Origin: Brachionus koreanus
Taxonomy: Eukaryota > Rotifera > Eurotatoria > Ploima > Brachionidae
Length of the DNA stretch: 64,000 bases
Assembly: GCA_016987375.1 (NCBI GenBank)
Contig: PJRA01000549.1
Span: 1,396,973 to 1,460,972, forward strand
Direction of reading: 5' to 3'
The position numbers and the translations under genes are program-made. Shown here piece after piece: positions 15,622-29,900 of the stretch (position 1 is the stretch's first letter; the number at the start of each line of letters is the position of its first letter). The notes under the pieces are model-generated. The model ran no database searches. It saw only the letters and a program-made list of their open reading frames with translations, and had not been told where the DNA came from.

Positions 15622-18518
15622 TTTAGTTAAGAAAAATTAAATTATTTTTTTTTAATTCAAATTTTAAAATCGTTCTTATTTTATTTAGTATTTTTTTTAT
15701 AATTTTGGTTATGAACAATAAAAAGCTTGATTTTTTTTCTTATAAATCCTATTGATAAATTTTGTAATAAGTTTAATTTTTTATTTCACATTAAATATGA
15801 ATAATCAAATATGAATAATTGTTACAAGTTTCATGAAATGAATAAAAAAAGTCAGTATATGACCAAAAAAAGAAATTAAAATTTTTTAAAGCTTGTTATT
15901 AGAAGGTGCAACATCGTGTAACAAAAATCACTTAAAGTCTTAAAGGTTAACCAAACGAGGAATTAATTAACCATTGAACTACTTCTACTTCCATTTATTT
16001 ATTTACTTTATTCACTGTTTGTGGAACATGGGGTCATCACTTTTGATTTCCACTCCCTTACCTATATCTTTGCTTCTCCCCAGGCTATAACCATTTCTGA
16101 TTGTTAACCTACATGTTACTGATGGTTTTCCTAACTTACGTTGCCCTTGAGGCGTCCATTGTCAATTTCTGGTATCTTTTTTTCTTTCATTCTAAGTAGA
16201 TGCCCAAGCTATCGCAGTTTTTATTCTCAATGCTTTGACTTAAAGACTTCGGCAATACCCTAGTACAGTGTATATTGAAAATCCTTCGCAGGTTTCCAGT
16301 GTGAAAGACATTCAAACTTTACCTGTCTGATTCACCAGTGCATCAGTGTTTATTTTACGACAGAGTTGTAAAGTTTGGGTTTTGTTTCGTCAAGTCAAAC
16401 TCCAGCAACCGATAAACCATTGATGAAAAGCTTTTTCACAAACAGAGTAGCATTCTTTTGTATTGAGCTACCGGACTATGTCATTTCTGCAACTTTAATT
16501 TGAGACAAGTTTGGCAAATTCAGATCTCAGCAATAGGCGGCTTATATTGCCAGTATAGTCGAATAACCCAATGATTAATCTCCTTGATCTGATCATATTT
16601 TAATATCATTTTCACTTTTATCGTCTGAGCTAAAAAAAGATGACCACTCCGATATGCTAAAATTCTGCATAATTATCAAATAATAAAAATAAAGTATTTG
16701 ATTATTAATGATTTTAATATTACTAACAAAATTTGTTTTTGACTTTGCATTGAAAGGCAAATTTATAATTTGATATTTAAATAAATAATTTCCTCATTTA
16801 AATTATGACATAATTCAATTATTATTTAATTTTGATATATTAATTTATAAAATATGTAGTGTTTTTTGTTTGGCTAGTTTTCTAAGCGATTAATTTTGGA
16901 TAGTAGCGCAATTTAGTCATTTTAATTTTTAAACTATAAAAAAATTAATAAATTAAAAAAAATTATTAATTTTTTAATTTCATCTTTTTTATATCCGAAC
17001 AGAAAGACCTTGTTTTAGCAAAATTTTATAGATTTAATTTTTAAATTATTAAAGAGAATTCATTTTTTTTAAATTTTAAATAAAATCTAATTAATAAATG
17101 CATTATTAGATAATTAGTGTACTCCCTGATTAAAAAAAAGAACTGAAAATAAAATATTTTATTTGTTTAACCAAATAAAAATTTCAAAATAAAAAAGGAT
17201 AAAATTTATTTAATCATCGAAAATCTCGAAAATCTTGAATTTTTCGCTTTTTATATAAATAATTTCCCAGAAGAATAGAAATCATTGTTACAAAAAAAAT
17301 TTTTTTTATCATTCATTTAGGGAAACGTTTATGAATTTAAATTGATGCAAAATATTATAAAAATAAATAAACCCAATAATTATTTAGAATAAATCCTTAT
17401 ATTTTTTAAATAATAAAATTCAAAGCATATTAACCATCAGTTTTTATTTATTTATTTTTCAAACGCTGAAAGCTTAAATGATTCATTTAACAAATTTTTT
17501 CAAAACTTCCTGATTTCATTTTTAATTATGAAACTCAGAATCAAAAAGGAATGTCAAATCAACTTCAATTAGGATCTTTGAAAAATCCGAATTATTTTTG
17601 TATGATAAAAAATTTGATTATTTGATTAAAAATCTAATTCGATTTAACATCTCATTATTTTTTTAATTTTAAGCTATAAATAAAGTATTAATAATTTTCA
17701 ATTTTAAAAAGGATAATCTGATCTTATATGGAATTTATTTGTCTGTAATTTAGAAAGATCAGAAATAGAAATGAGTATCTATTAGTGGATTTTGCTATTA
17801 CTTTAAATTAAAATTTTTTTTTTAAAATAAATTATTTAGGTTTCAAGTTCTCTTATTGCAATAATTTTATAAATATCTAAATAAATAATTTAAATAAAAA
17901 ATCAAATTCAATTAATTAGCTAACAATTATTTTTTCGTTTTTTAATAATTTGTTAAAATTAAATAACTAAATAATAATTAATAATTAATCTTATTTATTT
18001 TCAGAAACTGAACTAAAAAATCTTTTAAGTTCAAATTTTTAAATCTACTCTCAAAATAAAAATTAAACTATGAGGCTTTTTAAAACTAACTAAGTATCAA
18101 ACTTAGTGCTTTATTTTTAGCTAGAAATCACTCAAGTACTTTTCAAGAAGCCCTTTCAAATCTCAAACAAGATTTCTTTTGTCATTGAATCCAAGTAATT
18201 TTTTTGAAACCTTTTCTTTTCTTATAAAGAAAATAATTCTTAAAAAATACAAAAAAATAAAAACCCACTCATCAAAAAATTTCAAAAAATATAATTTAAA
18301 AATTTATTAAACTTAATTTGATTAAATAAATTTAAAATATTAAAATTTTTGTTTTAAAAATAAACTTTTCTTATTTATTGTTTTTTGATCTTGGCATCGA
18401 ATGAGAACATAATCTAGAAAATATAAAACGGAACAAGATAAAAACAAATCTCTGAAAAAACAAAGTTATTTACAAAAAAAAAAACATTCAAAAAAAACTA
18501 AATTTCTTTTAATTTTGT
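15622..18518. other. Intergenic region with a degenerate LINE tail
   Basis: Apart from the LINE relic at 16014-16600, the region is A+T-rich without recognisable genes. The part beyond 16.6 kb is simple AT sequence up to the FOXO 3' end. An AATAAA-type signal for GOPC lies near 15717. Confidence 0.6.
16014..16600 (-). mobile_element. Degenerate non-LTR retrotransposon (LINE) 3' end
   Basis: The minus strand, read across frames, gives the usual C-terminal landmarks of LINE ORF2 proteins: a VFHTGNLRRIFNI segment (16245-16320), then LGHLLRMKEKKIPEID (around 16165-16215), then RKLGKPSVTCRLTI (around 16100-16145). These correspond to the F-CLRRIL, WLGHxxRM and GRPxxTWRRT consensus blocks. In-frame stops and at least one frameshift separate them, so it is dead. 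The base composition is visibly richer in G+C than its surroundings. Confidence 0.7.
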
Positions 18519-20217
18519 TTAATTTCCATAAAAACATCCAATTGCAGTCGAATTATTGACATTAGTCATTTGATTTGTTTGATAAACAGAATACGGATTA
18601 GTCTGACTTACGCTATTGTTGCTTTGGCTCTTGAACAGATCATTAAAATCGTCATATGTCGCAATTGGTGCTGTGTTCATTACCGAACTATTTATACTTG
18701 ATGGAGTAAGTGGTAAGCTCTGTTGACCAGTTTTATTCAGCCTGTTACTGAGATCATACGAAGAAGTAGACGCAGTCGACGTGGTTGATGCTGTGGAAAC
18801 TGGAGATGACACGTTTGGCGCTTTTTGATAGCTTTGATTAAAATATAAATTTGAGTTGCTCATTTGAGGCATCACATAGCCTTTGGAATAGGATTGATTA
18901 TTGTTTAAACATTGATAATTATAGTAATGTGAGTTTTTATTAAGGCCATTATTTTGGTATGAATAGTCAGTAGCGGTTGGATAAGAGATAGTGTTTTGGT
19001 AAAAGTCTCCGGTATATGATCTATATGAAATATTTGGAGTTGCTGATGGAGTTGGTGGTGTATTTGACGGCTTTTGCAAGGCCGTTCGAAGAATGTTATT
19101 TGAAAGGTTAAAATTTGTTGGCGAAACAGGTGAGTCAACTGCAGAAATGTCCAATTTTTCTGCTTTCGACTCAGGCTTCTTGGCATTCTTGGTCTTTTTG
19201 GCACATTTGGATTTAAGTTTCTTTGCTTTGTCATCAAAATTTGTCTCTATAGGATTACGTGCTCTAGCTTTTTTAATTTTTACTTCATCTGTTTTTGTTT
19301 TTTCTATTTTGTCTTTGAAATTGTAATTTATCAATTCATCTTGAGCATTTGAATTGATCGCATATTTGCTTACATCCGGATTTATCATCCACCATGAGCT
19401 CTTTCCTGAACTTTCATTCTGTACTCTAATAAATCTGTTGTGCAAAGACAAATTATGTCTAATCGAGTTCTTCCATCCGGCACTGCTGGTTCGATCAAAC
19501 TTTTCTTTAAAATATGGAACATATTTTATTATCCAGTCATAAATTTGAGACAAGGTGAGTCTTTGTTCCGCACTGGATTCAATAGCTCTGGTAATTAGTT
19601 CGGCATATGACAAATTACCCCATGAATTTTTTCTTAAATTAATTAAAATTTGAAAATATTTTTTTTTCTCTTTAAATTAAATGATTTAATAAAAAAGTTA
19701 TTTTATACCTGGGTCCATTTTGTTTCTTTAGGCCAAGTTCGAACTCAATCGATTCGGCCAATTCAGCGTCATATTCAGCAATTGGATCTCTTTTTGATTT
19801 TTTGATATAAACATTGTCTATACGATTCAGATCATCTATGACCGTTGTCTGAATGATGGTGGCAAACGGCTTCTGATTGTTGTAGTCGTTAAAGTTGAAC
19901 GGATATTGTTGATTTACAGGATAGTTCGGTGACGAGGATTCGTTTGATGATGGTGGAGAATTCGAGCCGAGAGACTGAGGCGGAGGCGCTGTGAAAAAAC
20001 TAAATTCTCTACTATCGGCTGTCTTGAGCCTCTTCGCCTCCGAATCGGTTTGCTCTTCGGTCAATTTTTGCTTTTTGCATTCGGAATCCTCGAATACCGG
20101 TTGATAGTTTAATTGTAACAAGTGGTTATTGTCCAAAAAGTACTGACCGGATGTAAAGTGAGTTCCATTAAATCCATTTTGATAAAAAGGGTCATTGCTA
20201 TTCAAATTTGAAGTCAT
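18519..20217 (-). CDS. FOXO: Forkhead transcription factor FOXO
   Basis: Insulin/stress-responsive transcription factor. Two exons, 19709-20217 and 18519-19632, with a 76 bp intron at the family-typical position inside the start of the forkhead domain; 540 residues. The junction gives [20 protein letters not shown]. The forkhead (about residues 171-265) carries the FOXO-specific insertion before helix 3 ([16 protein letters not shown]), the recognition helix [10 protein letters not shown] and [10 protein letters not shown] basic Lys-rich region follows (nuclear-localisation type). The C-terminal half is Ser/Asn/Tyr-rich, as in transactivation regions. Only one RxR sequence (RARNPIET) occurs, and it lacks a Ser/Thr at the AKT position. 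The start ATG is 16 bases after an ATTTTAG acceptor-like site. Confidence 0.96.
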
Positions 20218-23200
20218 GCTTTTTTCATAATATCTAAAATTGTGATTTTAATGACATAAAAATTAATTGATTCATTCATTTTGTGTTGGAAATAAGTAGG
20301 TTTTTAACGATTCAGGTGCTGAAATGAATTGAAAGAAAGGTATACCTTTAAGTTACACTCGAGTGCTTGTTTATCTAAGCAATTAACTGTTTGTGATTTA
20401 TGAGCATGGAAAAAATTTTATTTTTGATGGAAATTTAAGGAATATTTTCCGAAAAAAAAAATTTGCTTTAAAAACTTCTAATTGATTCAATTAATACCCA
20501 TTATCTATATATTTTATTGTTTCAATATTTTTTTTTTCAAATGACGGAATTGTTGGATACATTAACTCTGACGAAATCTCCGCGATAAAAATGGATCAAG
20601 AATAAATTAAAGCAAAATAGATTAGAAATTCATTATCTCTTCTAAATTCATCTCTCTCTTAGTGTCTCTAATCGTCATCGTTCCCTAATTAATGCAACTC
20701 TGATTAGGCCTGATCAAATGCTTTTTATGATAATGATAAATAATTAAGTTTGTTTCTTCTCGGAATGCACTTAAATTAGCAGATAATTTACACCCTTAAC
20801 TTTTAATTGCATTCCGGACTGTTCCAATCGATATAATTTTTTTTTTGATTTCAAAGATAATTATTTTGATATTCCCAGGTCTCTTTAGAGACCGAAACTT
20901 GATTTAAATGCAACTTAAAACCTAAATTATGTAATACAAAAAAAAATGAATTTATATACTTTTAAAAATAAATATAAAAAAAATTTGTTTCTATTTGATT
21001 TGAACCGAAATAAATGTGAATCTAAATTTCGATGGGATTTAGCATGAATTCAACTCACCTAAATTAATGATAAAATTTAACCGTGCCTGTCGGTTATCAA
21101 TAAATTAATTCCCAAAATGAATTTTTTGATGTCTCAATTTGTCGATGTCATAGCTCTAAGTAAATTTCGCATTAGTCACTTTAGTGTCTATTAATCAAAT
21201 TATCTGTGTAAAAATAAAAGTTACCATGACAACAGAAAACAGTGAAATTCGGCATTCAAGTTCTTCGAATAATGCCGAGATGCGCTTGCTTCAGTTTCCT
21301 TAAGTTTACTTGCCAAAATCAATTCAAGTATAAAATATTTTAAATGGAATTTTAATTGTGACTTAATTAGAAGAGAAATTATCTCATAGTTTTGAATGAG
21401 AGAAAATAGAAAACTAAAAGGATCTATGAAAGATGAAAATTTTTCAAAAAGTAGATAAATCGAAAATTTCAATTTGTACGAGCTTGTAATTAAAAATCGG
21501 ATTCAAAACCGATTATTAAAAAAAGAGAAAAAAATTAAAAACCAATCAAGTGAAACTAATCTTCAATATTGGCAAAATTGAAATCTCGACTCAAAAAAAT
21601 GCCAACTTGGCCACAAAAAGAGGGGCTAACATTTAAATCATCGACTTTTTGTTTGTTTGTTTGATTCGCTTCAAAACTTTGAGTCTTATTGCTCGGTTCT
21701 ACTGGTTATTAATTAAAATATAAATTTTAATTAAAAAACCATAATTAAAACGAGCCAAGGTAAGGGCGCTCAAACACACACACACATACACAAAAATTAA
21801 ATAAAAATTAGATAACTATTTCTTGCACAATGACAATTTAGAAAAAAAAATCACGAAACTTACTCTTCCCATTAATATTCAATTCATTCAGGCTTTAAAA
21901 TGAGAGCCATTTGTCTCTCAGTAGCTGCATCAAATTTTAAATAGATAAATTTAAACTATTAGGTAAATATTTAGTTACTCTAGTATACAATTTCAATATG
22001 CATTGGTTCTAATAGGCATCTCAATTACCAGTGTCCTACACGATCAGATTGCTTATCTTAATTCAATTGGCGTAAGCATTTTTTATTGATTTTTAATAGT
22101 TGAAAGAAGAAATTAAAATAAAAGCAGCTATAAAGTTTTTATTTTATTTTAAATTGTTTTAAGGCAATTAAATTAGCTTAGATCCAGAGGTGAGCATTTT
22201 AAATCGACAAGTTAATTATTTATTTAGTTAGCCTTAAAACAAGATCAATTACTTTATTCTTAAGCTATTTGCGGATAAGAAAATTCTAACTGGTGTTTGA
22301 TTATCGATTTTGTTTACATTATAGACAGAATTGTGACTTACCTTGGAACTCAGAATCTCCCAATATCCAGATATTAAATCCAAATACTAGAAAAATATTT
22401 TTTGTGTTTTTTTTTAAACATTTTTTCAAAAATATTCGAAGCATGAAAATTTAATCAAATTTGAAAATAAGATAGATCACCTTTAATATCGATTTAATCC
22501 AGATATACTAATTAGTCTAAACACATACCATATCTTTGATATACACCTGTAAACCAATACTTTTATTCGAAAAATTTCTTTTATGTTTTTTCAAAATTTA
22601 GATATTAAATAAAATCTTGTTCAAATAAATAAAAAGTGATATTCCAAAATCACAAAAACAACAAATACTAATTTTTTTTATTTCTACTACTTATTTTGCC
22701 CGCATCTATTCTACTGACATATGACATTCGAGAAAATTGCACCTAGAGCATTTATCTCCTCCAAAAAGGTCGTGTTTAAGTTTCAAATTAACAAGTGTAC
22801 ATTTCAGTTGTAACATAAAAATAAAAGGTGATTAAATAAATACATATATATATATATATAATTTTTTTTCAAATATTCACCATTGCGTAATTTCCCTTTG
22901 TTATCACTAAAAATAGCTAAAACAAAATTAATCTTAAATCAAATTTTTCAAAAGACTTTGTGTTAGATGAAATCACAGGGGATTGTTAAATTAAGACATT
23001 TCTTTCCTAGAAAAAAACTTAATGAGAAAGGTGCCTATCTTTTATTAAAAAAAAACTCGGTATTTTATTTGAAAGTAAAAAAAAAACAATATATCATTTG
23101 CGTCAAAGTAATTAATTTATATCCTTTTAAGAAACTTGGAATAACTTGAAAAGCTTTTTTTTTTCAAATCAGTTAATTGAAAAATTAAAATTATGTAAAA

Positions 23201-26200
23201 AACAATGAAATAAAATAGGCTAAAATTAAAAGTTGAAAATTAATTGAAGGGTATTGAATAGCCTTGAGCCAATAAATTCAATTAAATTTTTATTTAAAGG
23301 CCGTTTAATTTAGAAAATTAAATATCCATAACAAATAAGTATTTAATTTTAAACAAATCGCCAATCTATGTCAATAAATCACTTTTTTTTTAATAAAAAA
23401 AAAAAAAACAAGAAAAATCTTGGTCAAATTAAATTATGAAGTTAATTTAAATAAAAAATTAAACACCAGTGTTTGTATAATTTTTAACGGGCTTTAAGTT
23501 TTAGAAAATTTTTTCTTGAATCTGACTATTTCTCTCTTAGAGGTTTAAATACTTAAGAAACTTAAGAAAAACTCTTCTCAAGTTTGTTTTCTTTTTAAAT
23601 TTCGAGTTTTTATAAAAACTAGAAAATTGTATGGTATTCCATCTTCATTCTCTTCAAAATTATATAATTCCCAAATCTTTCGAATTTTAATTATTCTCTC
23701 CTCTTTATTCTCAGCCTGAATACAAACACTAAAACACTAGAAACGCAAATTGTCGAATGCTCTTCAGCTCCTTATTGACTTGAACAATAACTTTTTTTTC
23801 TCTCTCTCACTCAGTTATATTTAGTGCTAACCTTTGAAAAAATCTAAACGTGTCCAACAAGTATGGTTTTAGAATTCAAGATCTTGTTAAAACTGGTTAT
23901 TAAGGTAAGTACGAAGGACGTTTATCTTGCTATCCAGATACGTCCCACTTGCTAATTAAATATTCAAAATTAAAAATTAATTCCTCTTTTACTGATTCTG
24001 TATTTTCTTAAGTTAAATTAAATTTGAACAAAGACATTTAAGCCGGATTGAAAGCTGAAACTTTGCCAACTAATGAATACTTAAAATTAAAAACTTTATT
24101 AAACTATTATTGAACTAAAATTAAAAAAAAAATTCTTCCTCAATTTTTTTAATTGAGAAAAAAAATCGATACTACTAGGTTTTAACAAGAAAAACGAAAC
24201 TTAAAAAATTAGCTTTTCCTAATTAGTTTGAGCGTTTAAGGCAACATTAAACGTGTATTACATTAGCAAATGAAAACATTGGCTAACCGACTGACTCGGA
24301 CATTTGACCATGATTTTGAGAGACGGCTATCAAAACAATAGACTAATCTGTACGCAAATTTTGTCTAATTTAACCACTCATTATCTGTTAAATTTTATTT
24401 AAATTAGATTAAGATAGACAAAATAAAGAGACAATTCGAAAGGATTAGAGACTATGTGAATGAAACTTATTGACTAGCTTTTTAAATCCCGCAAATTCAT
24501 TTTAAATGAGCCAAAAATCAGAATTTGAATTTTAAAAATTTCAAAAAAATTCGATCTTTTTGTTTTTATTCGTGAAGAAGAATAGCCAAGAGACAGCGTG
24601 CAAGAAAATAGAATTACGCAATTTGTTTAAAAAATTCCGTGCTAGTATTCTGAGCTCATCGTACCATGAGCGCATTTAGATCCAACTCTGAAAATAAAAT
24701 AATAAATTTTTTTTTGAAAAAAAAATTTCGCAGTTTATTTTTTCAAAAAATTATTTTTTTCTTTTGTAAAAAAATATTTTTTGCATAATTTCTTAATAGT
24801 TTTGAACTACCTTTAAATTTGGTCAAAAGTTAATTTAAAGTCGCTTAAATCAACAAATAACAAAGTTAATAGGATCTAATTTTATTTTTAAAAATTTGAA
24901 CAAAATTAATTAAAAAAATTTTTTCAAATCAATTCCGACTGTTCTCCAACAAGCCCAAAAATTAGTTTTTTTACTTAAATATTTTTAACATGATCTCAAA
25001 AAATTTTCTTAATAATTACAAATAAATAAAGGTATTCTACTGATTTCTTTTTTTAAAAATTGCTCTATTGTTTATAAAGAAATTAATGATTTCTAATCCA
25101 AATCTAGCTATTATATTACCGAAAAACATTCGGGATTTAACTATGAATTACTCTGAACCTAAATTTATATAAATTAAATCTTCCTTTTTCACTTGAATAA
25201 AACAGGAAGTTAGCTTCATTATTTGTAATGATATTTATTGGTTTTTAAACAATTAAATTGACAAAAACGTTTTGACCCTTTTTAAAAAATTAACTTCAAT
25301 TTAAAAATAACACGAATTTAAGCCAAAATTCAATCTTATTATAAATTTTAATCATGAGATTGAAACACTATTTTTTAACATTTAAAAAATATATGATACT
25401 AATTGATATTGATCTTTCAATGAATCATAATCTTGATTAAAATCCAAATAGTATTTGAAGGTATCATTCAAGTAATTGCTAGCCGGAATGAATGATTTTC
25501 AAGATTCGAAAAAAAAGAGCAATTAGGTAAAAAAAAATTCAAAGCAAAATAGTCCGAAATTATTCAATTTCTAGTTATTTTAGGTTCTATTATTTAAACA
25601 ATTTGTTTAAACTGGTAATATTTTATAAAAGAAAAATCAAGTTAATTAAGTAAATAGAATTTTGTTAAAAGATTTCAATTTGAATTTCAAATTCATAAAG
25701 TAAACACCCGACTCTCTTTTCAATGTGAGCTCATACTGTTTCATTCAATTTTAACTCAAACAAAAACCAGAACCTGAAAAACTCTTTTAAAAAGCAATAG
25801 AAAATTTTAAAATATATTTTTAAAATCTGACGGACAATTGAACAATATTACACATTTAAGAATATTAATCGTTTAGCTTAAGTGAACTAGTTTGATGCTG
25901 ATTAAATATTTTGAAGAAAAATCAACTTTCTAATACTCGGCTCGATGAAAGATAAACTTTTGATATTATCTAATCTAGTGCCGCTACTAAAAATACTACT
26001 ACTGTTGATTAAATTTTTGAGCCTACTTCATAATAGATAAATATTTTGATAGCTTAAATTTTTGACATATTTTAAAATTTGATCCGAAAAAATTCTAACA
26101 AAATCAATCAATCAAATCTCAGCTAATATCATTCACATCGGTATCTCCTATACTTTATTATTTTTCTCTCATCAATTTTGAGAGCAAAAAAAATAATTGA

Positions 26201-26954
26201 ATTATATAAAATGACTCTTTAACAGGTGTATTTTATCAAGGGACTGGATTAAAGCGAGGATTAATTAAATTATTAGAAATTAAATTACGATTCATTCAAA
26301 AAAAATTGCATATCATTTAAAATACATTTAAATTTATTGAATTGAAATTAATTCAATTTTAGGATTAGAGTAGCCTTATAGAGTGTGATTTAGGGGACTA
26401 ATCCTCGATAGACCTTTCAGTCAATAATTACGTGATAGATTTAGTTACGAAATTAAATGAAATGAAACTGAGTAAAAGCTTTGATAAGAAAGAGTTGTCA
26501 TAGTGATTTGCTCGAATACGGCTCAAACTCTTTAATTCACCTTATTTCAAATAATTTTCTTAGGATCTCATATAAGGAAATTAGTTATTTAATTATTCAA
26601 ACTTTTATTAAGTCCCTATAGTATACTTTAGCCAAGTGTTTTAGCTAATTAAAATTTTTTCAATTTATTTTATTAGAAAATATGTCTAATTAAATTAAAT
26701 TTTTAATAAATTTTAGTCTAAAATTTTTCAGCATGCTTAGGTCATTTTATTTGATGACGTCAATTTTAAATTAAAAACTTATATTGCGCACAGTCTTAAA
26801 TTTTTTTTTAAAACAAATGAAAATTTAATTTTTTCTTTCAATTCTGTAAAAAAAATGCAAACAAATCCAAAGTTTATTATCTAAATATCTTCTGAATAAA
26901 CAATCTCATATTGCAACACTATTAAATGCTTGATTTAAACTTTAGTAAAAGATA
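20218..26954. other. 6.7 kb gene-free region upstream of FOXO
   Basis: No protein-coding gene, tRNA or rRNA recognised. Open frames at 21221-21472 (-) and 22967-23149 (+) have simple lysine/phenylalanine-rich composition and no family features. A short (TA)n run sits at about 22842-22861 and a CA-rich run (ACACACACACA) near 21774-21786. As the gap between FOXO (minus) and the EMI/FAS1 gene (plus), it could carry regulatory DNA for either. Confidence 0.6.
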
Positions 26955-29900
26955 ATGACTACCGACAAAAATATTTTCACTTGCTTTTTTTTTCTTTTAA
27001 ATAAAATGAACGTAAATAGTGTGATATTTTTTTTTGTTTTTTCTTTTGTGCGAACAGCAATCGAAAAATTTCCGGGTACAAAGCTTTACCAGGACGTTTT
27101 TATTCCAAAAGAATTAGTACAGGACCCAATTGATGAGCTAGAAGATGATCTAGATTTCGATGAAGTGACTGAAATAAATCTAGAACAACCTTCAACTTTT
27201 GACTTCAAGAAATTTTCCAGTTTAGACTCGTTTTTTCATTTTATGCTAGCAAATAGTGTTCTTAAGCCCACTAGATCAGAAGAAAGTTCAATTGAAATTG
27301 CTGATCCCCTTCACTTTCCCTATGAATTTATTGCCAATTTAAATTATAACTCATCTTTAAATAAATCAAAAAACACTTGGAGACTTAAGTATATATTATT
27401 TTTAATAAAACATTAGTAGTTAATAAATGTCTGTTTTAAAGTGGAAATGTATGTAACTCTAAAGTTGTCTATTTGCATCACATTGGAATTTATCAAGAAT
27501 ATAATTTCAATTTTAAGTGTGAACAAAGAAAAGATAGCGAAATATGCGAAGTTTATATAACAATCGGGTCTAAAAATTACACAATTCATATTTCAACTTT
27601 TTGCTGTCCTGGATACGAACTTAGAAATAACTCATGCATACAAAGTAAGTTGTGGGACAGGAATATATTGCAAATAGATCAAAACAAACAAATTATTTCT
27701 TTTTTCTAATAGTTCATTAATAATTAGTAGATTTTTTTCGCAATTAAAATGACAATCAGTATTAAATTTCTAATTTATTTAGACCGAGTAGAAGTAAACA
27801 TCTTTAGTTAAGTAAATAAATTAAACAATTTCCTTAAAAATAAAATATTAATGAAAAAGGTAATTTTTTTCAATTAATTTTAGTTTAGCTTAAAAATAAT
27901 CAAACAAGAATCAAATTAATTTTTATTTATATTTATGAAGAAAAAAATTTAAAATTTTAATTTTTCACTTTTAAATTATTCGTATATTGTCATGTATATA
28001 AAAAAAAAATCTTAGTAGCTAGATAATTCATAGATTTATGATTTATAGTTGAAAATGACAAATAATAGGCAAAATGAAATATTTAATAAAAAATAGTAAA
28101 TGAATTTTGATCCTTGCAAAATCTAATGGAATGAATTTAATTAAATTGGAAGTTTGATCAAATAATTTACTTTGCTAAAAAAATTTTTTTTTTCTTTCGA
28201 AATAAACTAAATATAATTTATCAATTTTTTGATTATAAAATTAATTTGAAAATCTTATATAAACAAAAACAAATTGTGCAAGTGATTTAATTTAATCAAG
28301 TTCAAAAATTAGAAAAATATTTAAATTCACACGTCATAGCAAGAAATCTTGATTATCTTAAGTTTTTTTTTATATGTTTTTTTTTAGATTTCTAAATCCA
28401 AAAATCGCTTTCAAAATTTAATTAAGATAATTTTTTTTTCAGGTTTTATTATCCGAATAAATACTAATTTTTTTGAAGCTATCTCGCTATCTAAATAAAG
28501 AATATATTTGAAAGGTTTATTAAGAAACCACCTAAGCTGTCTATGTTCTCATGATTCAGTCAGGTCTCATTCAATTTTAACTTACACAATTAATTTTACT
28601 TTTAAAAACTGACATCTATTTTCTAAATTGGAACAACATACTAGTTTGAACCTGTTGAAAAACATTTCACTAAAAAATAGAATTCGAAGCCGAAATTTAA
28701 AACCTAATCTAATCAATGAATAAAATTGAGTTTAATAAGATTTAAATATTTTTAATCATGAATAATTTTAGCTGTAATATTCCAATCAAACTTTAGCCTG
28801 GAAAACTTAATTGCTATCCTTATTTATTTTCAAACTTTATTAGAGGTAATTCAATTTGAGGTTTTTATCAAATTTCATGTTAAGTTCATGACTTGCTAAT
28901 CTTTTATATAAATTTACAATTTTTATTCATATGACCTTAATTTGTTTTAAATTTTTAATTTTTCTTGATGATTGATTCTTTCGATCTTTAAATTATTTTA
29001 TATATTTTTAATTACTTATTTAAATTTAAATTTATCCCAAACTATCGTACTCAAATTAACAGATTTTGATAAATTTTTAATCTTTTAAAAGAATTTTTAT
29101 ATTATTAATTTTTTTTTCAAAATAAAAGAATAACTATGTTTTGAATTTTTATTTTAGCAAGTTATACAGATCATTTTTTGCTTGAGCTTTCTGAAAGCAT
29201 TGAAGTAATCAATATGACTGTTACTGGTTATTTAGAATTGTCTGATATTGATTTATACTCAGATGTTGCTCAAGAATTTTATCAAATATTCAATCAATTT
29301 TCAGAATTGCTTCAAGGTGATTCAAAAAAAAAGCTAACTATTTTTCTTTGGGATAATCGAATATTTTTGGATAAAATAAATCAATTATTCAACAGTGATC
29401 ACTATGAAATTAGCGAAATTTTAAATGAAATTAACTTTATTTTAATTAATCATGTAGTTGATTTTCATCATCCAACTCAATCGTTTATGTCGAATACAAA
29501 ATTACCAAAGTCGTTGGGAAATTTAAGAATATCAAGACAAAATATCAATAATGTAATTAAAAAACTTTATAAAAAATTAAAACATTCAACTTTTTGATTT
29601 TTTATTTTATTTTCAAGGTCTCAAGATTTTTTGCAAATTGCTTTGAGATAGACTCGCCTAACAATTATTATAAAAAGCTAAATGGACTACATGAATATCA
29701 ATTGATCATTCATAAACTAGAGGAAGGCTCACTTCTTTTGCCAGGCAGAGAAACTATGTTTGATAAGCTTGAAAGTAGCATTCTTCTTACAACTCGTTCT
29801 TTTAAAATATTTAGAGAAATTTTCAATAAAAATATTGATTTGCTGTTCCCTGAATTTAGTTCTTTTGAAACATTTAAGACTTTATTTATTCCATCTGATC

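Noticed and set aside
18905..19237. 110-codon minus-strand open frame inside FOXO
   Set aside because: Alternative frame of the FOXO second exon; FOXO frame has the forkhead and continuous alignment.
22842..22861. (TA)n run as a regulatory or structural element
   Set aside because: Short simple repeats are expected in DNA this AT-rich.
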